Assembly (NCBI GenBank): GCA_037039925.1
Contig: JAXRKP010000239.1
Location: forward strand, 97,501-161,500
Length of the DNA stretch: 64,000 nucleotides
From: Doris montereyensis
Lineage: Eukaryota; Mollusca; Gastropoda; Nudibranchia; Dorididae
Direction of reading: 5' to 3'
Shown here: piece by piece, positions 1-10,900 of the stretch
How the letters are laid out: each line of letters begins with the position of its first letter
How positions within the stretch are numbered: position 1 is the first letter of the stretch
Program-made: the position numbers and the translations under genes
The notes under the pieces: model-generated
Database searches by the model: none
Told to the model about the DNA's origin: nothing
The model's input: only the letters and a program-made list of their open reading frames with translations

Positions 1-1
1 A

Positions 2-112
2 ATGGAACTAGTAAAGGTGCTGAGAGATTGCCAGTCGTGCATCAACACCCATCGCTCAATTTCCATCAACAGAGCAAGCCTCATAACAACAATAAATGAA
101 AATAAAAGATAA
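2..112 (+). CDS. possible partial exon or exon end, unidentified
   Basis: A 36-codon open stretch begins with ATG at 2 and ends at TAA 110-112. Its composition looks protein-like, with the fragments LVKVLRDCQSC and INRASLITTIN. It could be the last exon of a gene lying to the left, or an exon of the + strand gene whose other exons start at 3117. I see no confirmed splice signals and recognise no family. AATAAA occurs at 91-96 and 101-106, which would suit a gene end. Confidence 0.2.
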   Translation: MELVKVLRDCQSCINTHRSISINRASLITTINENKR

Positions 113-1309
113 AAAGAAACAAACTATATCTAGTCATAATAGAGATGGAGAGGGAAAAGGGGGTGGGGAGAAAGAGAAAAGATTACAAAAAGGAGACATA
201 GACTAGAATGAGAGAACGAGGAAGATAGAGACCAATCGGGGGTGGGGGGTGGGGGGGACCTGGATTGGTTGGTTTGGGACCACAATGTCGATTGTCTATT
301 CTTTGCATACTTGGGTAGAACGATCATTTATCTACAAGTTTATGGCAGAAAAATGTCCATATGACGTATACTTTTTTTTTGTTACAAAATATTTTTGTAG
401 GAAGGTAGGTAAAAATGGTCAAAATTTTGACATCAATTACCCTAACACTGAGTGAGAAGATGGCACTGAAAACTTGTTGCGCCAAATCTGGCAACATGCT
501 ATTTGCCTTGCTATCAACAAACCGCTCGCTGACTCAGCCAAGCGCTCAGGGACATAAGAGGAGGAAAGCATATGTTGTCTGTCGGTGTGTTTGTAATCAT
601 GCACACAAATGTAGGAATAGAGGGAAAAAAACAAACAACTGGTCATGTTGATGTCTGTTTTCACAACAGTGCACATCTAAACCTAGATTTACCGTCCTCT
701 TCACATCAGTAACACTGTCAGAGGCTGTCGAAAGAGTAAGAAGGGCAACCCATCTGTAGCATTTGTTTTGTGTTATTTTCTTTTAATTTCTTTACTTGCA
801 TTTTTCTCAAAATGTAGTTTTTTTCACACTTAATTTCTATCTCCTCCGTTAGTTACCGACCGTTTGTATAATATTTGGCACACACGTTCCTCTTGTCAGT
901 GTTAGTAGAATAATGTCAGGGTTTTCTTTATATCTTGTAAACTTTTTGAGAGAGAAAAAATATTTGTAATAAAAATACCTTTTTTGTATATATATATATT
1001 TATATTTTTTTTTTATTATCTTTCCAAAATATATAAACAACCCGACATCACTCTTTAGATATTGAATAAAAAAATGATCTGCACAGGTTTTGAGTGATTT
1101 TATTCATAACAAAGTGAGGAGATAGATTTTGAAAATTGAGTTAAAATCCAAGATAACGGCCATTTCCTTGGCAATCCCGGTTGCTACAAACTTATCAATG
1201 ATATAGGATGACTATATTTTGACAGTCAATCATAAAGGAAAAACTGATACTCAGAAGCAAAAACAATCACTTCAGGAGTCGCCATTAGAATTATAGTTAC
1301 GTCTGTAAT
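113..1309. other. no gene seen; AT-rich non-coding DNA
   Basis: Short open frames here have simple, A/T-driven composition and no recognisable domain. A G-rich patch lies near 238-257 and a TA-rich stretch at about 988-1015. Confidence 0.5.
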
Positions 1310-1860
1310 GATGAAGCTCACATCATATTTCATTAGAGTTACCTGAATTGATGACGTTCAAAGGGTATTTCATTAGTTACATTTGTGATGATGAATCTCA
1401 CATGGTATTTCATTAGAGTTGCGTTTCTAATGATGACCCTCACATGGTATTTCAGTAGAGTTACGTTTGCAATGATGAATCTCACATAGTATTTCATTAG
1501 AGTTACGTTTGTAATGATGAATCTCAAATGGTATTTCATTAGTGTTACATTTGTACAAAGCTCATATCATATTTCATTAGAGTTACATTTGTAAAGATGA
1601 AGCTCGCATGTTATTTATTTAGAGTTACATTTGTAATGATGAATCTCAGATGGTATTTTGTTAGAGCTACATTTGTGATGATGAAGCTCACATGGTATTT
1701 AATTATAGTTACATTTGTAATGAGGAAGCTCACATGGTCTTTCATTAGAGTTACATTTGCAATGATGAATCTCACATGGTATTTCATTAGAGTTACATAT
1801 GTATAAAAGTCACTTCATTAGAGTTACATCTGTAACAATGAAGCTCACATTATATTTCAC
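1310..1860. repeat. minisatellite, about 42-bp unit
   Basis: The unit contains GGTATTTCATTAGAGTTAC followed by a TTTGTAATGATGAA segment and repeats about a dozen times with point changes and small deletions. Because the unit is a multiple of three, short open frames appear on both strands (for example a repeated RFIITNVTL on the - strand). I regard these as by-products of the repeat. Confidence 0.8.
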
Positions 1861-2113
1861 AATGATTACACATCGTAATGATAAGCTTGCAATTCTTCCC
1901 CTATTTATTTTGAATCTTCATATCCCCGGTCACATTGCTCAACATTTTTTGTTGTCACTCACCTATCACTACAGCCATCACCTCCACCACAACCACCACC
2001 ACTCCTACCTCTCCTACTGCTAATGTTTCTTTTGCAATTACTACTACTGCTGTAGTACCACTGTTCTTGCTGCTGCTTCTCCTGTTGCTGAAGTAGCAGT
2101 AGTTGTTGTAGTA

Positions 2114-2924
2114 CAGTCGGACTCGCCCAATCCAAATCGTATGGGAACAGGCACAGTGTTTGGATTAACCGAAAACGCCTTATTTTTATTTAGTTGCTGG
2201 TGTGGGGTTTTAAATAATGTGAATTGAGTGCAATTAGTGCCCCCTCTGTATTATGGTATACACAGGCCTGGGACAAATGACCTTTAGTTTGGGTAATAAG
2301 TCCAAATCTTTTTGCTTGTGTGAAGTCATTTTGTCAATTGATGAATTTACGATTTGTGATAAGTCCAAATCTTTTCGCTTGTGTGATGACGCCATTTTAT
2401 GAACTGTTGAATCTACGATTTGAGTCCTCTATTTATGCTAATCAATTAGACGAAAACAGTGAAATGCGTAACCAATTTAAGAAACCATTTGGTCCTAGAC
2501 GGCTAGAATTACTGCTTCAGTGATGTTATTTCCTTTCATATCTATTAAGACAGCTTGAAGCGCATTCTTCTTTGATGTTTGTTAGCCTTTGGTCCACCTG
2601 CCACGTCACTATGGCGGCCACTTCACCACAATAGACTTAGGTCCAGCTTACACCGACCAAGGGTGTCTAAGTTGGGAATGATGTTACATGTATAGTGTTG
2701 ACAGGTGTGGTATTTATTGATTTATCTTAATGGGAGATAACCAGGGGCCTTTGTGTGATACTCTTGTGAAGTTCACATTTTTTCTCCTTGGGTTGAAAAA
2801 AAAATTGGATTAAGCGGTCCAAATATATTGAAAAATTCAGTTGTTTTTTTTTTTTTAAATTTGGATTCCAGTGAAAATTTGGTATAGATCTAACCAAATT
2901 TGGAGTGAGCGAGTTCGACTCTAG
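2114..2924. mobile_element. pogo/Tigger-like DNA transposon remnant (MITE)
   Basis: The left end reads CAGTCGGACTCGCCCAATCC after TA. The right end, read on the opposite strand, is AGTCGAACTCGCTCACTCC. The two match at about 20 of 23 positions, forming terminal inverted repeats. CAGTC at the tip with a TA target is typical of pogo/Tigger members of the Tc1-mariner group. No intact transposase frame remains inside. The exact right boundary (about 2920-2926) is uncertain. Confidence 0.6.
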
Positions 2925-3116
2925 TAGTAATAATGATGGCGGCAGTAGTATTAAAACTTCTAATAATTGTGGCAGGTTGTGATGAGAAGCATAAGAAAAA
3001 CAATAACAATAATAACAATGACGTAGCTATAACAAAGAATGAAAGACCAAAAATTGAGCTGTAGAACTATTATACAGCTGTAAGTTATATCTTCTTTTGA
3101 TGTGCTGTCTTCATAG

Positions 3117-3299
3117 GCAGATACCACAGATGCCGACGACTCATTTGAAGAGCAGTTGGCCCGCCACGAGTTCATTGAACGCTCCATTCATCGTCTACTC
3201 AAGAAAGACAGTCAAAGCCCTAGGAGCGTGTCAGATGATTCTTTTCCGTTGTGGACAAGGCATATAAACAAACATTCTCAAATCAACAAGCTCTCAATG
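3117..3299 (+). CDS. exon of the unidentified + strand gene
   Basis: The acceptor is CTTCATAG (or the next AG at 3120) and the donor is ATG|GTACAG. The block is open throughout and reads acidic, then helical sequence including DDSFEEQLARHEFIERSIHR and FPLWTRHINKHSQINKLS. It ends in phase 0, which does not fit the obvious frame of the block at 3727 unless a weaker acceptor at 3734 is used or one base is wrong. Confidence 0.6.
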
Positions 3300-4916
3300 G
3301 TACAGTAGACTGATTTCTGTTCTCTGGTTTTGAAAATTTTTATTTGCAATATCATGCTTTAGCAAGTTAGTTTGATATAACAACAGTGCTGTCGTGTTCT
3401 ATCTCCAATTTTTTTCTCTTTTTTTAATAGAGATATTGTTACCTCATGTAAGAGGGATAATGCGTCTCCATGTTATCAACATATGAAGGGTTCCATCAAA
3501 TGTGATATAGATCAATATTTTCTTAAGACTAACACCTGCTTACATTACAAAGTGAGGAGTTTGCAGTCACTTCCAGCAGGTCCTCCTTCTTTCTTTCTTT
3601 TACGTATCTTTCATCTGTCTTTCTTTTTCCTCTCACTTCACTCTGAAATCACTGCATATTGTGGATAAGGTAAAGTTCAATGAATGAACTAATCAATTGT
3701 ATTACTGATTGTAATGTCTTTTTCAGTCACAGAGAGAAAAGGGGCAGCCAAGTTTTGTCGGCAAGCAATGAAAAGAATTTCACAAAAGGATGGTAAGTTA
3801 TTAAATCTTATTTGCATCTAGAAAAGAAAAGATGAAATGTCACTTAGTTTGTTCAGGCAAACAGAAACACAATTTGATCAGTTGCACTGTTTAATGGAAA
3901 AGAACTGAAGAAACATGACAAATTGTTTTTAAAATACGCTGACGGCATTATTAATTAATCAAATAACAGAATCCTCCTTCTCCCTCACCCCCTACCATCC
4001 CATGTTTCTCAATTCCTCTTTCCTTCTTAAGTCCTTTGTGAGTTTGAGGAGGGGGTAGGGGGGGAGGGGAGGGTAGGTAGGTACACAAATGTCAACCAGA
4101 AGCGACAAAAATAAATTATTTCGAACATCAACCTTATTGTGTTGTGTAAACCCATCGGTAGGTAAAGCAATGGGACATGATCGTACAGTTATAGTTGATC
4201 CATAAAACTTTCAATTTTCACGTAAATCCATCGGTACAATGGACATGATCGTACAGTTATAGTTGATCCATAAAACTTTCAATTTTCACATAAACCCAAA
4301 CCCACCTGTAGTTTATGCAATGGGACAGTTATAGTTGTTCCATAAAACTTTCAATTTTCACACAAATCCAAACCCACCTGTAGTCCATGTTATTCCATAA
4401 AACTTTCAATTTTCACATAAAAAAGTCGTACAGTTATAGTTATTCCATAAAACTTTCAATTTTCACATAAACCCAAACCCACCTGTAGTTTATGCAATGG
4501 ACATAGTCGTACAGTTATAGTTATTCCATAAAACTTTCAATTTTCACATAAACCCAAACCCACCTGTAGTTTATGCAATGGACATAGTCGTACAGTTATA
4601 GTCGTTCCATAAAACTTTCAATTTTCACACAAATTCACTGGTATAAACAATGGACAAACCCACCTGTAGTTTCATTTGCATTTATGGAAATATTTGTTTT
4701 AAAATATCATGATTTCTTAAATGATGTTATTATTATCTATGTATGATTAATCCCTTACACATAAAACAATTGTTTCATAGTTTTTTAAGATCAGTAATAC
4801 CTATGACATTCTTAACATTGTCTTGGGTGAGTTTATAACGTTGTCAATGGTATGACGTATGTGTGATTGTACAGTGCCTTATATTTCAGTATCCTGTATA
4901 AATAAACTTTATAATA

Positions 4917-4984
<68 letters not shown>

Positions 4985-7900
4985 AGTTAAACCCACCTTT
5001 CAATTTTCACAAAGGTCATGACTGAAAGTGGAGGTGATGAGGTTCATTCACAAATTTAGACTTTATGGAACAATTTCGTTGACTTACTTGACTTTTAAAA
5101 TGCCTTATGTTGATGAGGTTTCATCCGATCTTATAATCTTGGCTGCTTTCTTTATCTCTGTGAAACTTGCCAAACTCCTATTTCCTGTAAATTTGTGAGA
5201 AAACAACTTTGTTAATGATTAAGCTATGCAAATTGTTAGTTACAGATTCTCGTTCCATACAAACTTTCAATTTTCACATAAACACTAAATCCTCTTTCTT
5301 TTCCTAAATTGGTCTGACAACAGTTGCCAACAATAAAACTTGCCAGACAATCTCAAGAAAGCAATGGACATGAGATCTCTTCCCCTCTACCGTGATTGCT
5401 TCATTTAAAAAACATTTAAAGAATCCATATTTTTGAAGTATTTTGTTTTAGCTCTTCAGTGATGGATAGGCTGTTATTATTATCTACATCATTATGCTGC
5501 ATAATGTATTTTACTAATTTTACAGACAAATTTTATATTTTTTCTAGGCAAGTAATACCTATTAAGAAAATAAGTTTTTGGCTTCAAAATGTAAAGAAAC
5601 ATTTAAGAAAAAGGAGAAGTATGTGAAAAAATACCCAGTGCCTTACACCCTCTCCATGATATGCGATCAAGCAAAGCTAAGAATAATTATTTTTTCTTTT
5701 TCAGGAAATATGTGAATCAATTTGTTACAGTTTGGTTTGATTCTGGAAACTTTATAACACTTTAGTGGAGGTGATGAGGTATCTCAGTCAGTATGGAACG
5801 TCTGACTCCCATACAGGAGGTCCTTAGTTGATGCCAAGTCCAGGCAAATTGTTCTGGCCCTCCTGTCATCCCAGCAGTGGAATATGTAGCCAGGTCTATT
5901 CAGACCTCGGTGAAGTAAAGGCTGTGTGGAAAGCAATGGCACTCTCTAACTCATTATACCGTGTAAACCTAGAAAAAATCGGGGCTCTCCTGATTAAGCT
6001 ATGCTCAACTCTTGAGTAAAGAATGGGACTTACTTTACTTTACTTTGACGCTTTGATTACCATGTTCAACGTATATCAATATTTTAATATCATAACAACA
6101 ACAACAACAACAGCAACAAAAACCTAACGATTTTTGAATAATTGAATAAGAAGACTTCATTTGATTTTTGGCCCAAATTTTGATTTTTAGGCTTTTTTGG
6201 TGCTATTTCCCTTTGAGTGCCAAGATGGTGGCTCGCTCTGTGACTGTTTTTCACCCTTCTAGGGTCTGCATTTAAGAAAATGAGTTTTTCCCCTCGAAAC
6301 GTTATTGCAATGGCGGTAAGTTTTTATATATATATAATATGAGGTTTAGCAGCCCAAGTGATAATGTTAATTCTTTGAGTTGAGTGCCCAAAAAAGTTAT
6401 TGTGTTTTGCCAGATTAATTCTTTCTTCCGCAAAGACAACAAAAGTGTTAAATTTCAACGGCATATAACTTTGCCTAGCATAAAGTAAACTTGGTCAAGT
6501 TATATGCAATTTAGTTGGTAATGAAAAGGGCCATTCGGATCAGGTATAGAAAAAGACAAATGTTTAGTCAAGAACAAAATTGGAAACAAAATGAGAAAAA
6601 AATATGTAGCTAGAAAAAATCGGGGGGAAAGGTTCTCAAACAAAGATTTGGGACTTTTTACTTTTTTTAAAGTTGTCACTGAAGAAGTTGTCTATATGTG
6701 TCCAAACTATTTCTACTGTAAAAAAACGATTTTTATTTGCAACATGATTAATTTTTTTTGGCCCAAATCAAATTTTCAATTTTTTCATTAAATTACAACA
6801 TGTTTTTCAGTACATGTTATGTCAGGTGCATTTTTATAAAAAATGTACAAAAAAATGCAGTCACACAAAGGTGGGAAATGTCCATAACCGATAATTGGCA
6901 TTTGCATAGAACAACCTAGCAGAAACACCGATAGTTATTGGCATTTGCATAGAACAATTGCCAAGCAGAAACACCGATAGATTGGTCATTTATATAGAAC
7001 AACCTAGTAATGAAACACCGCTAGATTGGCGTTTGGTATAGAAAAAGAAACAAATGGATTTTTGTAAGAACAACCTTGCAGAAACAAATGGAAAAACGTT
7101 TAGCATAAAACAAACTTGCAGAAACAAAGATAGATTGGCATTTGTATAGAAGTTGTCTCTGAAGTTGTCTATGGATTCCAAACGTTTGGCATAAAACAAA
7201 CTTATTTGAAACACGATTAATATTTTTTATAGAAAACCTAAAAAGCTGATAGATTGGCATTGAATTAAAACAGTTTTTCAGAAACACCGATATTGGCAGT
7301 ATAGAACAACCTAGCAGAAGGTGAGGAACCGATAGATTGGCGTTTGGCATAGAACAACTTAGCAGAAACACTGATAGATTGGCGTTTGGCATAGAACAAC
7401 CTAGCAGAAACACCGATAGATTGGCATTTGGCATAAAACAAACTTGCAGAAACACCGATAGATTGGCATTTGGTATAGAACAACTTAGCAGAAACACCGA
7501 TAGATTGGCGTTTGGCATAGAACAACCTAGCAGAAACACTGATAGATTGGCATTTGGTATAGAACAAACTTAGCAGAAACACCGATAGATTGGCATTTGG
7601 TATAGAAGAACCTAGCAGAAACACCGATAGATTGGCATTTGGTATAGAACAACCTAGCAGAAACACTGATAGATTGGCATTTGGTATAGAACAACCTAGC
7701 AGAAACACTGATAGATTGGCATTTGGCATAGAACAACTTAGCAGAAACACTGATAGATTGGCATTTGGTATAGAACAACCTAGCAGAAACACTGATAGAT
7801 TGGCATTTGGTATAGAACAACCTAGCAGAAACACTGATAGATTGGCATTTGGCATAGAACAACCTAGCAGAAACACCGATAGATTGGCATTTGGTATAGA

Positions 7901-10900
7901 ACAACTTAGCAGAAACACCGATAGATTGGCATTTGGTATAGAACAGCCTAGCAGAAACACCGATAGATTGGCATTTGGTATAGAACAACTTAGCAGAAAC
8001 ACCGATAGATTGGCATTTGGTATAGAACAACCTAGCAGAAACACCAATAGATTGGTGTTTGGCATTGAACAACCTAGCAGAAACACCGATAGATTGGCGT
8101 TTGGCATAGAACAACCTTGCAGAAATACCGATAAATTGGCGTTTGGTATAGAACAACCTAGCAGAAACATCGATAGATTGGCGTTTGATATAGAACAGCA
8201 AAACACCGATAGATTGGCGTTTGATATAGAACAGCCTAGCAGAAACACCAATAGATTGGCGTTTGATATAGAACAGCCTAGCAGAAACACCAATAGATTG
8301 ACGTTTGATATAGAACACAGCCTAGCAGAAACACCAACAGATTGGCGTTTGATATAGAACAGCCTAGCAGAAACATGGATAGATTGGCGTTTGATATAGA
8401 ACAGCCTAGCAGAAACACTGATAGATTGGCATTTGGTATAGAACAGCCTAGCAGAAACACTGATAGATTGGCATTTGATATAGAACAACCTAGCAGAAAC
8501 ACTGATAGATTGGCGTTTGGTATAGAACAGCCTAGCAGAAACACTGATAGATTGGTGTTTGGTATAGAACAACTTAGCAGAAACACTGATAGTTTGGCAT
8601 TTGGTATAGAACAGCCTAGCAGAAACACTGATAGATTGGCATTTGGCATAGAACAGCCTAGCAGAAACACTGATAGATTGGCATTTGGCATAGAACAACC
8701 TAGCAGAAACACCGATAGATTGGCATTTGGTATAGAACAACCTAGCAGAAACACTGATAGATTGGCATTTTGTATAGAACAACCTAGCAGAAACACTGAT
8801 AGATTGGCATTTGGTATAGAACAACCTAGCAGAAACACTGATAGATTGGCATTTGGCATAGAACAACCTAGCAGAAACACTGATAGATTGGCATTTGGCA
8901 TAGAACAACCTAGCAGAAACACTGATAGATTGGCGATTGAAGGGGTGAGTGGGGTGTTATTATGCTTGAGTTTTCTTGCATATTTGTTCTCTTTAGTGAA
9001 AGGGAGGAATGAGAAAAAAGGGAGGGGGTGTGATTGTTTTGGGTGTGTTCATGCTCATACTCATATGTTTTGTAATGAAAGTTATTTTTTTTAGTAAATT
9101 ATGATATGCTTTACTGTTAAGATTTGTCATTGTTTCCTCTTTTTGTTTTTCTTTCATTTCTTTTTTCTTTTTCTTTTCTTTTCTTCTTTTTTTTTTAGTG
9201 GGCTGCCAAGAGAAGGAAGAGTAGAAAGGGATGTAGGCCTATAGAGCAAAATCAACTTATTCGAGTATGTTTGTACTATGATAGGAATGATGGCAATAAA
9301 CTTTTGGTTTATGATGTTTATTTCTCCCTTAACAGAAATCCACAGATCTTGACAAAGAGATAGAAAAGAGTGAAAACTTTGTGTAAGTTGAGATGATCAT
9401 TGATTCATTAGTTTTATTTCATCATGTTCTTATTCACCTTCAACGTGCTTCTTGCCTCACTGTTTGTCTTTACAACTATCCTGGGATAGTACTAATAGTA
9501 ATGCGATGGAGAAAATTCTAACCGTCTCCACTATACTGTCTCTTGACAATCAGAAACAGAGAAGGTCTGTTATATCTGTTAAAAATATATGTAATCCTGA
9601 TCAAAGTCAAGCATTTACTTACTTACTTATCCTCTGTTGTGTGCAGTGACACATAAGACACCTGGGAATGCCAAAGATCTCTGTTTTCTGCTCATTCTCT
9701 GACCTTTCCATCCTTGTTGTTTCATCTCATTTTCCACTGTTCTCCTCCATGTTTCCATGGGACGGCCTTTCCTTCTTTGTCCTTGGGGCATCCATCTCAA
9801 GGCAGTTTTTGGGAGCGCTGGGGAAGTGCATTCTGCAAACGTGTCCTAAAGCATTTCCATCCTTGTCTTTTTAATGTTGTTGCTAGTGGTTCCATGTATG
9901 CTTTTTTTTGATGAAGATCCTGATTTGATTTTTTATTGGGCCAAAACATTTGTTTTGAAAGACACTGAATTTCTGACCGATGCCTTCCATAGCTTTCCAT
10001 TTTTCGACTCCAAACAGAATAACTGCTGCAACGTTGCTTTTAAAAATTCTTAATTTTGTTTTTGCAGCTATTTTCTTTTTCTTTCTCCCTTTCTTTATCA
10101 GCTCCCATTGGGTTTAGATGCCCGAAATGATCTTTCTCCAGGTTGCCTTGTCCTGACATTTTCTGTTTCCTTCCGTGAAAGTTTAAAAAATTGCTTTAAT
10201 GCCTCTTTTATATCTTCTTCCCCTTTTTCTCTGAGGTCTGCCTTTTGGTCTTTTACCTTGAGTTTTAGCACTGTACACTGATTTAGCTATTCTATTGTCA
10301 TTCATTCTGTTTACATGCCCAAACCATCTCAATTGATTTGTTTCTATTTTAGTTTTTTTGCCATCTGCTTTGGTTTGATCTCTTATTGTTGTGTTTCTGA
10401 TTTTGTCTCTTTTAGTTTTCCCTACTTCTCTTCTTAGATATTTCATTTCAGCTGCCTGCACTCTACTGTATTCTCTACTGTCTAAGGTCCAGGTTTCGCT
10501 GCCATAGAGGAGAGTAGGACAATAAACTGTATTGTATACTGCCATTTTGGTTTTTGTTGACAATTCTTGTTTACCTACAAATGCCTTTCCTAGATGGTTA
10601 TATATTGCACTTGCCTTTTTTATTCTCTGGCTGATTTCTTCTCTTAGTTTTTCCTCTGAGTTAATCATTAATCCTAGGTAGTTGTAGCTTTGAACTTGTC
10701 CTAAGTTCTCCCTGCCCAATTTAAGATTTTGTGTTGCAGCTTCCCTAATTGCTAGCATTGTTTTGGTTTTCTTTGCTGTTTTATTTGATTTCCAAAATTT
10801 GTTCAGTATGTCAAAAGCATTTTCTAGCCTTTGTTAGTCTTTCATTTATTTCTGTTTGTTTGTGTGTTTCCATTTTGAGAGATCTTGGTGCCCAAATGTG

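Noticed and set aside
7265..8908. 547-codon open frame on the - strand
   Set aside because: It lies wholly inside a 42-bp minisatellite whose unit length is a multiple of three. It changes from one repeat peptide to another after small indels, and the + strand is equally open.
9668..9911. Small + strand proteins with hydrophobic stretches
   Set aside because: The region looks like the reversed 3' part of a retroelement next to the antisense LINE. There are no splice or start context signals.
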